Positions 1 to 6,081 of a stretch of 8,943 nt of DNA are shown here, in pieces. Position 1 is the first letter of the stretch; each line of letters begins with the position of its first letter. A model generated the notes under the pieces. It ran no database searches. It saw nothing but the letters and a program-made list of their open reading frames with translations, and was not told where the DNA came from. The DNA is from Chloroflexota bacterium (GTDB taxonomy: Bacteria; Chloroflexota; UBA6077; CF-72): contig JAFAWJ010000299.1 of assembly GCA_019242065.1 (NCBI GenBank), positions 1 through 8,943 on the forward strand. Direction: 5' to 3'. Both the position numbers and the translations under genes were made by a program.

Positions 1-177
1 CGCCACCGCATTGCGCGCAATGCGGAGCGTTTCCGGACGGAGACTGAAGGTCTTGTCACCGGCGAGCGGCCAGGTATCGCCCTTCGCGTTGTGGACCATC
101 ACGCCACCGCGATGTCCGGGCCTTAAGACGGCCAAACGCCTCGCATAGATCGACGCCTGACAGTCCACTCGGGAGGC
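1..177 (-). other. Partial open frame running off the left edge, product unrecognised
   Basis: Below the TGA at 178-180 the minus strand stays open to the window edge. The portion from about 125 to 1 has protein-like composition and mostly G or C at third codon positions, with GTG and ATG codons at 102 and 99 (reading VMVHNAKGDTW from 102). The frame is the same one that carries the PucR-like remnant at 178-346, so it may be the continuation of the damaged regulator, interrupted by one stop codon, or the start of a different gene. I recognise no family. The stretch from 177 to 125 contains rare codons (TTA, AGG, TTG) and looks less like coding sequence, so a further frameshift there is possible. 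No ribosome binding site stands out before 102. Confidence 0.3.
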
Positions 178-346
178 TCACGGCCAGTCGAAGTGTGGGC
201 GGTTGAGGTTGTACCCGTGACGCTCCGCCACCGCGCCGGCCGACCCGTTGCGCGGGATGCCGCCCGAGCTGCGGGCCGCGCGGTCGCCGCCGCGCGCGGG
301 CTCACGCCACCCCTGGTGCTCGGCGAAGCCGGTGGATGCGCCCGCC
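178..346 (-). pseudogene. Frameshifted remnant of the PucR-type regulator (second domain start)
   Basis: The regulator at 302-1252 ends at a TGA a dozen codons after its conserved WDTQVVDLLLGG segment. In another minus-strand frame (one base shifted) the sequence stays open from about 346 down to a TGA at 178-180 and contains AERHGYNLNRPHFDW, with GYNLNRPH at about 193-216. A short Ala-rich helix followed by G-[YWF]-[DN]-L-x-R-P-H is how the GGDEF-like domain of PucR/CdaR regulators usually begins, and it normally follows the LLxG segment closely. This supports a frameshift near 335-346 in what was one gene. The linker between the two motifs (roughly 55 residues) is longer and more Gly/Arg-rich than usual, so an insertion or a second pair of indels is also possible. 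No C-terminal helix-turn-helix is visible before the window ends. Confidence 0.45.
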
Positions 347-1252
347 GAGGAGCAGGTCGACCACCTGGGTGTCCCAGTGGGCTTCAGTTGAAGACTGCGC
401 GTGGGCGAGTTCAGGCTTCAACTGAAAGGCGGCGCCCAGGGCCGCACGGTCGGGGTGCGTGAAGTCGGCTGCCTGACCGAGCATCGAAACGTAGTGCACG
501 GGCAGTGATCTACTACCGGTGGCAAGTGAGATTAGCGCGCAATCCAGAGCCGGAATCTCGTCATAGGCGACGCCTATCAACGGGAATCGCCCACGACTCG
601 CCCGGCCGCCGACGGTGGCACTTGCGACGCGCACCGTCGCATCGAAATCACCCGAGGCGAGCCGACGCGTCGCCGGCTGGCACGTCAGTTCGACGTGGCC
701 GTGCGCATCGTGGATGAAGACTGGCCTGCCGGCGACCTGGACCAGGCGTTCGGTGATCGCACGCATGTCTGCGTGGACATCCATTTCGCCGAAACGCTGC
801 CGGAATTCGACGGCCTGATGCTCTTCATGCAACGTGCACTGTTCGAGCCACTCGGTGAGCAGTGGAAAGGCCTGGTCCAGACGTGGTTCTGACAGCAGCA
901 GGACCGGCGTCGACCAGGAGTCGGTCAGCCATTGAGCGGAGTCGTGGGCTGTCGCCGAGACGATGACCGCGGCGACCTGCAGGCTACCGGCGAGGTCGAG
1001 CGCGTTGAGCGCGTGCCTCCAATCGCGCGCGGACACGAGCACGACGTCTCCCGTTCGAAGCGGGATGTCGATTCGCTCGGTGGAGGAGCGGACGATGCGC
1101 GAAATCTCGCGCGCGAGACCGCTCGCCCCGGCGCACACATCCATGCCGAGCGATCCGTCCGAGCGGACCAGCTCCGCGACCGTCGGCACGCCGCTAAGCG
1201 TGACATCGCCACCCTCGAAGCTGTAAGGGAAAGCTGAGGAAGGCAGCGCCAC
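302..1252 (-). CDS. PucR-family transcriptional regulator, truncated before its DNA-binding domain
   Basis: The 316-residue product begins with a PucR ligand-sensing domain at about residues 22-135: PTVAELV, then GMDVCAGASGL, then LRTGDVVLVSARDW, which is the usual order of conserved blocks in purine-catabolism-regulator-like N-terminal domains. Residues 145-290 fit the linker/sensor region, with VFIHDAHGHVEL and an LPVHYV strand. WDTQVVDLLLGG (about 293-304) normally leads into the GGDEF-like domain and then a C-terminal helix-turn-helix, but here the frame ends 12 residues later. Full members are roughly 400-550 residues, so the DNA-binding part is missing and the protein probably cannot act as a normal regulator. 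The start is the GTG at 1252, 26 bases after the flavin oxidoreductase stop; an internal GTG before PTVAEL is an alternative. Neither has a strong ribosome binding site. Family members usually sense small metabolites and control nearby catabolic genes. Confidence 0.75.
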   Translation of the reverse strand: MALPSSAFPYSFEGGDVTLSGVPTVAELVRSDGSLGMDVCAGASGLAREISRIVRSSTERIDIPLRTGDVVLVSARDWRHALNALDLAGSLQVAAVIVSATAHDSAQWLTDSWSTPVLLLSEPRLDQAFPLLTEWLEQCTLHEEHQAVEFRQRFGEMDVHADMRAITERLVQVAGRPVFIHDAHGHVELTCQPATRRLASGDFDATVRVASATVGGRASRGRFPLIGVAYDEIPALDCALISLATGSRSLPVHYVSMLGQAADFTHPDRAALGAAFQLKPELAHAQSSTEAHWDTQVVDLLLGGRIHRLRRAPGVA

Positions 1253-1257
1253 CGTTC

Positions 1258-1279
1258 AGCGTGCGTTTTAGCGTGCGTT
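1258..1279. repeat. Two-copy 12-bp tandem repeat between the flavin oxidoreductase and the regulator gene
   Basis: AGCGTGCGTT occurs at 1258-1267 and again at 1270-1279, separated by TT, giving a 12-bp period. It occupies almost all of the 26-base gap between the flavin oxidoreductase stop codon and the regulator GTG and touches the former's TGA. It could be a direct-repeat operator for autoregulation or simple slippage. A 12-bp period puts the two copies only slightly more than one helical turn apart. Confidence 0.5.
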
Positions 1280-2343
1280 CACGACGGTGCGGCGTCAGCC
1301 GTCTCGTGCGCCTGCAGCCCGGGCATGACCTGTGCGGCGAAGAGTCGCATCTCCTGAGGTGAGAACGTCTCGACCAGCAAGCGGCGTGCGCCAGTCTCTT
1401 CGAGCGTTTGCCGCAGGCTGGCGGCGATCTGATCCGGAGTGCCGCAAATAGCGATGGCGGGCCGGGCCTGGACCTCTGCGTCGGTGGTTGGTAGGGCGCG
1501 GCGGCCCCCCGCTCGGAAAATGGTCACGAACCGACCGAACGCGCGCGCCAGCCTGTCGAGGTTCTTCTCCGCCTCGGCTTCGGTCTCGGCGATGGCCACG
1601 AACCGCTCGATCATGAAGTTCGCGCCCGACAGGGTGTGCCCATGCTCGGCGCCCACGCGTACGTAGTGTTCGAAAGCCTCGCGGTGCTGCCGCGGCTCAC
1701 CGAAATTACGCATGATGTTCCACCCGTTGCGCGCCGCGAGCTCCATCGTGCTGAGCGTCGTTCCGCCGAGCCAGATCGGCAGCGGATCCTGGAGTGGACG
1801 CGTGGCGATCGTCGTCGGCCGATCGACCGTCATGAATTCGCCGTCGAAGGTGAAGTCGCGCTCGCTCAGCGCAATGCGCAGCAACTCCACTCCCTCCAGC
1901 CAGCGCCGCATCAGCTCGTCCTCGCTGAAGTGGCGACCGGCGGTCAGATCGACCTCGCCCGGCACGCCGCGGCCGATGCCGAGCTCGAATCGGCCATTGC
2001 TGAGAAGATCAAGCGTGCCCGCTTCTTCGGCGACGCGAATGGGGCTGTACAGCGGCAGGACCGTTACGGCGGTCGCCAGGCGGATGCGGCTGGTGCGCAT
2101 GGCGGCCGCGGCCAGTAACAGGTGCGGCGAGGGACAGGTCATCGACAGTGCGTGGTGTTCGGTCAGCGTGACGCCATCGAAGCCAAGTTGCTCCGCCTCG
2201 ACGCAGAAGTCGACATAGTCCAGCACCTGGCGTTGCTGCCACCGTGGATCATCGAGGTTCGGCTCGGGATCATCGGTGTGCAGCCCCACGCCGTAGGTGT
2301 GAACGACTTTGATGCGATCCGGGTTTTCGCTGATTGCAGCCAC
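1279..2343 (-). CDS. LLM-class flavin-dependent oxidoreductase (bacterial luciferase-like monooxygenase)
   Basis: This 354-residue protein is an intact luciferase-like TIM-barrel enzyme of the class that uses reduced FMN (or F420) and often O2 to oxidise small organic molecules in the cytoplasm. Seen in the sequence: FCVEAEQLGFDGVTLTEHH (about residues 46-64), the helix-strand after PSPHLLLAAAAMRTSRIRLAT, the glycine-rich SNGRFELGIGRG (115-126) that typically contacts flavin phosphate, and LPIWLGG (188-194) followed by a C-terminal helical region. Length is normal for the family. The start is a GTG preceded by a strong purine-rich ribosome binding site, with AGGAG six bases upstream. It lies 59 bases downstream of the kinase gene and 26 bases before the regulator, in the same direction, so co-transcription is likely. 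LLM enzymes act on alkanes, sulfonates, amines and many xenobiotics, so the substrate cannot be assigned. Confidence 0.9.
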   Translation of the reverse strand: MAAISENPDRIKVVHTYGVGLHTDDPEPNLDDPRWQQRQVLDYVDFCVEAEQLGFDGVTLTEHHALSMTCPSPHLLLAAAAMRTSRIRLATAVTVLPLYSPIRVAEEAGTLDLLSNGRFELGIGRGVPGEVDLTAGRHFSEDELMRRWLEGVELLRIALSERDFTFDGEFMTVDRPTTIATRPLQDPLPIWLGGTTLSTMELAARNGWNIMRNFGEPRQHREAFEHYVRVGAEHGHTLSGANFMIERFVAIAETEAEAEKNLDRLARAFGRFVTIFRAGGRRALPTTDAEVQARPAIAICGTPDQIAASLRQTLEETGARRLLVETFSPQEMRLFAAQVMPGLQAHETADAAPS

Positions 2344-2349
2344 CTATTT

Positions 2350-2364
2350 CTCCTCTTCCTCCTC
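2350..2364 (-). promoter_or_regulatory. Ribosome binding site of the flavin oxidoreductase gene
   Basis: Just upstream of the GTG at 2343 the minus strand reads GAGGAGGAAGAGGAG, holding two Shine-Dalgarno-like cores; the nearer AGGAG sits six bases from the start codon. It decides the GTG start and is by far the strongest ribosome binding site in the window, suggesting high translation of this gene. Confidence 0.7.
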
Positions 2365-2402
2365 GAGTCAGCCAGCCATGACGAAGCTGGAACATCTCAC
2401 CA

Positions 2403-3245
2403 TCAGTCGAGGGCCTCGGCGATCATCCGATGGCCCTGGGCCTCGAACGCCTCGTCTCCAACCTGGTAGGCCCACACCGCAGTACCGATCGCCTCTCGCA
2501 CGCGAATGCGGTGCCACGCGTGTGCTTCGCGCGGGTCCGTGCCGTAGCCGTCGAGGAAGGCGGCTTCCAGGTGCGGATCGCGGCGAAACTCCTGCGCTGC
2601 CAGACGCGCGAAGTCACATGCCGCCGGCCGGAGGTCCGCGCGTCCGAAGTCGATGACGCGCACCACCTCGCGGTCGACCACCCAGTTGCGAGGCTGCCAA
2701 TCGCCGTGCGTCGGCACGAGTACCGACGTCGATGTTGGCCAGGCATTGATCTCGGAGCGCAGGCGCTGCTGCACGTCAGGCGCGATGCGGTGCGGCTGGT
2801 CGAGCCAGCCCAAGGATTTTCTGTTTTCACGCGCTTCGTAGTCCGCATCCGGCGTGCACACCTGGTGGTGAAAGCGTGCCAGCAATGCGCCCGCCTGTCG
2901 ATACGTGTCCGGCTTGGCGGCGCTCGGGTGACGCAGCACCAGCTCGCCGGGGACGAAGTCGGTCACCAGGAGTTTCGCGTTGCCGTCGCTCCACCGCAGC
3001 CGGCCGGCGTGACCGGTTGACGTCCAGGGCGACAGCCAGAGCTGGTGCGCCCGCAGCTCTCTGGCGATGTGGTGGTCGTTGGCATCACCGGCCTTGACCA
3101 CGAGATGATCTGGCCCGTGGCGCACCTCGAGCACGGTGGTGCCTACCAGACCCCAGCTGTGGTCGCGAATGAGGATCGCGGCCGGAAGCCAGGTGCGGAG
3201 CAGCTCGCGTTGCTCGGGCGAGAGTTCGAGATGATCCAGTGACAC
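2403..3245 (-). CDS. APH-fold phosphotransferase (aminoglycoside phosphotransferase/kinase-like family)
   Basis: The 280-residue product is a small-molecule kinase of the APH superfamily, transferring phosphate from ATP to a hydroxyl group of an unknown substrate. Seen: an N-lobe with a nucleotide-binding lysine in HLVVKAGD (K51) and a helix residue E63 that could pair with it, a hinge in LLVTDFVPGE (92-101), the catalytic HGDWQPRN (180-187, with D182 as base and N187 as metal ligand) and the metal-binding DFG at 199-201 within VIDFGRAD. All key residues are present, and the C-terminal helices look complete. The same frame stays open upstream to 4124, but that part is antisense to the acyl-CoA dehydrogenase remnant and is not plausible protein. 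The GTG at 3245 with AGGA eight bases upstream is the best start. Fold membership does not prove antibiotic resistance; homoserine, choline, fructosamine or macrolide kinases share it. Confidence 0.85.
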   Translation of the reverse strand: MSLDHLELSPEQRELLRTWLPAAILIRDHSWGLVGTTVLEVRHGPDHLVVKAGDANDHHIARELRAHQLWLSPWTSTGHAGRLRWSDGNAKLLVTDFVPGELVLRHPSAAKPDTYRQAGALLARFHHQVCTPDADYEARENRKSLGWLDQPHRIAPDVQQRLRSEINAWPTSTSVLVPTHGDWQPRNWVVDREVVRVIDFGRADLRPAACDFARLAAQEFRRDPHLEAAFLDGYGTDPREAHAWHRIRVREAIGTAVWAYQVGDEAFEAQGHRMIAEALD

Positions 3246-3331
3246 CGTAAAGATCCTATCGGGAACGCCGCTCCCCCCGATCGGCGCCTTGCTTGACTGG
3301 GGGGCGACAATCCAGGTGAAGGGGGAATCGC
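3246..3331. promoter_or_regulatory. Divergent intergenic region between the kinase and acyl-CoA dehydrogenase genes
   Basis: The two genes point away from each other across about 86 bases, so promoters in both directions are expected here. It contains an AGGA ribosome binding site for the kinase (about 3254-3257 on the minus strand), an AAGGGGG on the plus strand at 3319-3325 that would serve the acyl-CoA dehydrogenase, a CCGATCGG palindrome at 3277-3284, and opposing C6 (3273-3278) and G6 (3299-3304) runs. I could not find a convincing -35/-10 pair on either strand. Confidence 0.35.
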
Positions 3332-3671
3332 CTGTCACTGTCTGCCGCGTCTGTCGAAACTGACTCCCGCCGTGCAGCCACGCGCGAGGCGCTCCTCGCC
3401 GCGGTCGAGCGCGTCCGCGCCACCCTGGAAGCCAACGCCGACGAGGCCGAACGGCTGCGGACCCTCCCCGAGGCGCGCACTGCACGACGCGGGTCTGTTC
3501 GGGCTGAAAGCGCCACGCGAGCTGGGTGGTGGCTTGGAGGCCGACCCGCTGACGCAGATCGAGGTCTACGAGGCGGTGAGCCGCATCGATACCTCGGCGG
3601 GCTGGGCGCTCATCGCGATGACTGCCGGCAGCGACCCGCCGCGTGCGCTCGCTATGCTCTTTCCCGCATAG
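3332..3671 (+). pseudogene. Acyl-CoA dehydrogenase/DszC-like flavoenzyme, N-terminal fragment (frameshifted)
   Basis: This is the N-terminal helical domain of an acyl-CoA dehydrogenase-fold protein split between two frames. The first frame, open after a TGA at 3317-3319, gives REALLAAVERVRATLEANAD and EAERLRTLPEA; the second takes over near 3465-3480 and gives RALHDAGLFGLKAPRELGG, DPLTQIEVYEAVSRIDTSAGWAL and a stop at 3669-3671. Joined, these match the family pattern (helix, then LrdaGLFgL..PrelGG, then E.iaraD.SaGW). No ATG, GTG or TTG start lies in the first frame; CTG codons at 3332 or 3338 after AAGGGGG are the only candidates, so the start is also doubtful. After LAMLFPA the family's central beta-barrel, which binds FAD and substrate, is almost wholly missing. 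Confidence 0.75.
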
Positions 3672-3893
3672 CGGCAGCGGCGACTTCGCGGTGCGCGAGG
3701 TCTTTGTTCCCGAGCAGCTGAGCTTTAGTCTCACCGGTGCAACTCCGCGGCGAGGCGGGCCGCTGTACCGTCTCGGCACGCTCGGACTGCTGGCGAGCGA
3801 GCACGGTGGGTTTGCGCTGGGTACGGCGCGGCGCGCGCTCGAGGAGATGCGTGACCTGGCGAAATCGAAGCGACGCGGCTTCACGCAGCAGGG
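3672..3893 (+). pseudogene. Acyl-CoA dehydrogenase/DszC-like flavoenzyme, central fragment after an internal deletion
   Basis: Immediately after the previous fragment, in a third frame, the sequence resumes at SGSGDFAVREVFVPEQLSF, a block that in full-length relatives lies at about residue 190-210 and ends the beta-barrel domain. Compared with the usual family layout about 95-115 residues are absent at the junction near 3665-3675. The frame continues through GGPLYRLGTLGLLASEHGGF and TARRALEEMRDLAKSKRRGF, the start of the C-terminal helical domain, and then turns into unlikely sequence after about 3893. It has no credible start of its own, so it is not a free-standing gene. Confidence 0.75.
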
Positions 3894-4265
3894 TGTGTGG
3901 CCGGCCGGAGTGTGTTCCGGTTCGACCTGGGCTATCGTGACCAGGCCCTCAACGCGGCGCGCGCCAACCTGGTCGACGCCTACCGACGGGCGTGGGAGCG
4001 CGTGTTTGCGACTAACAGCCCGCCGCCGCCGGAGGTCGAAATGGAGCTGCGCGCCGCGGCTGTCTTTGCCACGGATGTGGCGGTGGAGGTCACGCGCCGC
4101 ATGTTTCGGCATGCGGGCGCGCATGCGCTCTACAGCGGAAATGTCATCGAGCGCTGCGCGCGGGATATGCAGGCCGCCTCACAACACTACGTGATGACGC
4201 AGAGCGGCTACGAGCTTCACGGCCAGGCGCTGCTCGGTGTGGAGCGACTGCGTCCACTGGAGTGA
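3894..4265 (+). pseudogene. Acyl-CoA dehydrogenase/DszC-like flavoenzyme, C-terminal fragment (Acyl-CoA_dh_2 type)
   Basis: A further frameshift near 3889-3897 (in the GGTGTGTGG run) brings back the C-terminal domain: VAGRSVFRFDLGYRDQALNA, ANLVDAYRRAWERVFA, then TRRMFRHAGAHALYSGN, VIERCARDMQAASQHYVM and YELHGQALLGV before TGA at 4263-4265. The combination of a small-Gly helix, an ER..RD pair and the A.QH signature is typical of the type-2 C-terminal domain found in DszC, HsaA/HpaH-like flavin monooxygenases and related dehydrogenases, rather than of classical fatty-acid acyl-CoA dehydrogenases. The original enzyme was probably near 400 residues. With two frameshifts, one deletion and no start, the locus cannot make it. 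It runs towards the binding-protein gene on the other strand, with 55 bases between their stops. Confidence 0.78.
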
Positions 4266-4320
4266 GCTCGTCGCGGTCCGCAATCGGGAGGTCCGGACAG
4301 CAAGTTGCGTCCTGAAGACA

Positions 4321-5949
4321 TCAGGCGAGCCATACCTCCCACCACTTCTGCGCGGAGTGCAGCGTCTGGGTGACGCCGTGCACTTTGCTGGTGAGCATCA
4401 ATTTCTCCGTCTGTGGCGACATGGAGACGATGTACACCTCATCCAGCAGCATGTCGTTCAACTGGGAGTCGAGTTGTTTGCGCTTGTCGGGATCCGGCTC
4501 ACTGGTCGCCTGACCAAGCAGTGCGACCGCGGCGGCATTGGCGGGTGTGGTGAACGCCGAGCTATTGCCGGTCGGACTGAGCGCGCGACTCTTGGTGAAG
4601 GCCGTGCCGGGGTCAAGCTGGCAGAAGGAGCCGCCGCCCAACCAGAAGCCCTGGTAGGTCCAGTTGTTGACCAGGTTGAGGTACGACGCGCTGTCCTGTG
4701 GCTTCAGGTTGAGCGTGATGCCCAGTTGAGCGAAATCGCTCTGCAGAATCTGCGAGAAGGTGGTCAGCTCCGCGCTGCTGTTCTGCATGATCACGTCGCC
4801 TGTGTACGAGGTCACGCCCGCGGCTTTGAGCAGTGAGCCGGCTTTGTTCAGGTCGAACTGGTACGCGTTGCCTTTGGTGTCGTCGTAGGCCGGCGACGTC
4901 TTCGGCCAGGGCAGCGCGGAAGGGAACTCCAGGTTGTGCTGAATTTCCGTCGCCCAGCGTACGCGGTCGACGGCGTACAGCAACGCCTGACGCGCTAGCT
5001 TATTGTCCCACGGCGGATTCTGGCACTGAATCCCGAAGCACGAGAAATTGCCGGCGGTGAACGTGTACGGCTGGTAGCTCGAATCACTCTGCAGACGGAG
5101 AAAGTCGGTCACTGGCAGGATCGCCACGTCGAGCGCTCCGGCTTCGAACTGCGCGGTCATCGCATTGGGATCGGTGATGACCGACATCACCATCCCGTCG
5201 ACGTACGGCCGGCCGCTTACCCAGTAGTCGGGGTTTTTCTCGAGCGTCAGCGAAATCGCCTGTTTCCAGTCCACGAACTTGAATGGACCCGTGCCGACCG
5301 CTTTGCTGGGGTCGTTGGCGGAGGTGGGCTCGGCGATGTTCAGGTATTCGAAATAATCGAAGGCGAGCGGTCGCGACTGATCTGAGTTGAAGGTCACGGT
5401 GTACTGGTCGGGCATATCGATCGAGGTCCACCACTTGGCTTCGTCCAGCTGCGTGTTCGGCAGATCGCGGGCGCGCTCACTGTTGAACTTCACCGCCGCC
5501 GAGTTGAACGGCGCGCCGTTGTGGAAGGTGACGCCCTGGCGCAGGTGGAACGTGATCGACTTGAAGTCCGGGCTGATGTCCCAGCTCTCGGCCAGCATCG
5601 GCTGTGGGTTGTGGTCGATGTCGTATTGGGTCAGGCGATCGTAGACGCCGTAATAGACGTCGGCGGTGCGAAAGTGCGGGTCGAGACGGTCGACGTCCAT
5701 CTGGGCGCCGTACCGAATGGTCCCGCCGGCGACCGGCTGCGGCGTTGGGCCGCTCGACGCCGCAGCCGGCGTGGTGCTGGCGACCACCGTGCCCGGCGTC
5801 GCGCCGGCGCTGGCGGGGGCCGAACTGGTTGGTGCGGTCGATGCTGCACCCGGCCCACAGGCGGCCAGCGCCACGCTCCCCAGGCCCGCCGCGACCAGGC
5901 CCAACGCGGTACGACGACTCAGCTTGACAGCGTTCAGGTTGTGCGACAT
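4321..5949 (-). CDS. ABC transporter substrate-binding lipoprotein, SBP_bac_5 (oligopeptide/dipeptide/nickel) family
   Basis: The 542-residue product is an intact extracytoplasmic solute-binding lipoprotein. Residues 1-31 form a Tat-like lipoprotein signal: SRRTALGLVAAG with twin arginines at 12-13, then a hydrophobic stretch and lipobox LAAC with acylated Cys31. A flexible Ala/Ser/Thr/Pro linker follows to about residue 70. The family domain begins with GGTIRYGAQMDVDRLDPHF and shows YDRLTQYD, PQPMLAESWDISPDFKSITF, LRQGVTFHNGAPFNSAAVKF, VGTGPFKFVDW and NPDYW, all in the standard order. The C-terminus LNDMLLDE...WWEVWLA closes the lobe. An in-frame TAG lies four codons upstream, so ATG 5949 is the first possible start; its ribosome binding site is weak. 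Such proteins deliver peptides or other small solutes to a permease/ATPase complex, none of which is in view. It has a broken paralogue just upstream (6082-7484). Confidence 0.92.
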   Translation of the reverse strand: MSHNLNAVKLSRRTALGLVAAGLGSVALAACGPGAASTAPTSSAPASAGATPGTVVASTTPAAASSGPTPQPVAGGTIRYGAQMDVDRLDPHFRTADVYYGVYDRLTQYDIDHNPQPMLAESWDISPDFKSITFHLRQGVTFHNGAPFNSAAVKFNSERARDLPNTQLDEAKWWTSIDMPDQYTVTFNSDQSRPLAFDYFEYLNIAEPTSANDPSKAVGTGPFKFVDWKQAISLTLEKNPDYWVSGRPYVDGMVMSVITDPNAMTAQFEAGALDVAILPVTDFLRLQSDSSYQPYTFTAGNFSCFGIQCQNPPWDNKLARQALLYAVDRVRWATEIQHNLEFPSALPWPKTSPAYDDTKGNAYQFDLNKAGSLLKAAGVTSYTGDVIMQNSSAELTTFSQILQSDFAQLGITLNLKPQDSASYLNLVNNWTYQGFWLGGGSFCQLDPGTAFTKSRALSPTGNSSAFTTPANAAAVALLGQATSEPDPDKRKQLDSQLNDMLLDEVYIVSMSPQTEKLMLTSKVHGVTQTLHSAQKWWEVWLA

Positions 5950-6081
5950 ACACGTGATCTACATCAGTTGGTCAGACTCAGACCAACAATACCACCGCGC
6001 GATTGTGCCTCACGCCAGTAGTCAGTCAGTCGGCCGGCTGCGCCTGGACTGCCGTCCACGCACCGCGGACCTTCGGCAGGG
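5950..6081 (-). promoter_or_regulatory. Leader region of the intact binding-protein gene
   Basis: This 132-base gap follows the broken binding-protein gene and precedes the intact one. On the minus strand it contains TGGTATTGT at about 5986-5994, which reads as an extended -10 element (TGn plus TATTGT at 5986-5991), and a 21-bp dyad at 5967-5987. No good -35 hexamer was found at normal spacing, which is tolerable for an extended -10 promoter. A short GACT triplication lies further upstream, near 6014-6030. It is the clearest candidate for a separate promoter in the minus-strand series. Confidence 0.4.
5967..5987. promoter_or_regulatory. 21-bp dyad, candidate operator upstream of the intact binding-protein gene
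   Basis: Perfect 7-bp inverted arms GTTGGTC (5967-5973) and GACCAAC (5981-5987) surround a 7-base spacer AGACTCA. The right arm overlaps the putative -10 TATTGT (5986-5991, minus strand) and the dyad covers the expected transcription start, the usual place for a repressor site. Arms of the TTGGTC/GACCAA type resemble operators of FadR-subfamily GntR regulators, though those normally have a shorter spacer. An mRNA hairpin 18 bases before the start codon is the alternative. An internal TCAGAC direct repeat (5972-5983) is also present. Confidence 0.45.

Noticed and set aside
1..126. Plus-strand open frame at the left edge ending in TAA
   Set aside because: Its third-position GC is lower than that of the opposite minus frame and no family motif is visible, so the minus reading is preferred.
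3273..3304. C6 and G6 runs in the divergent region as a hairpin
   Set aside because: A 20-base loop and no extension of the arms make a specific structure unconvincing in high-GC DNA.
3889..3897. Programmed ribosomal frameshift in the acyl-CoA dehydrogenase-like gene
   Set aside because: No slippery heptamer is seen, and the same gene carries another frameshift, a large internal loss and no standard start, which fits decay better.
3246..4124. Minus-strand extension that would make the kinase a 573-residue protein
   Set aside because: It is antisense to the acyl-CoA dehydrogenase remnant, has Arg/Pro/Ser-rich composition with no domain signal, and a GTG with a ribosome binding site exists at 3245.
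4311..4325. CCTGA/TCAGG inverted repeat between the converging stops as a terminator
   Set aside because: Arms of only five bases, overlap with the stop codon of the binding-protein gene and no T-run; too weak to call.
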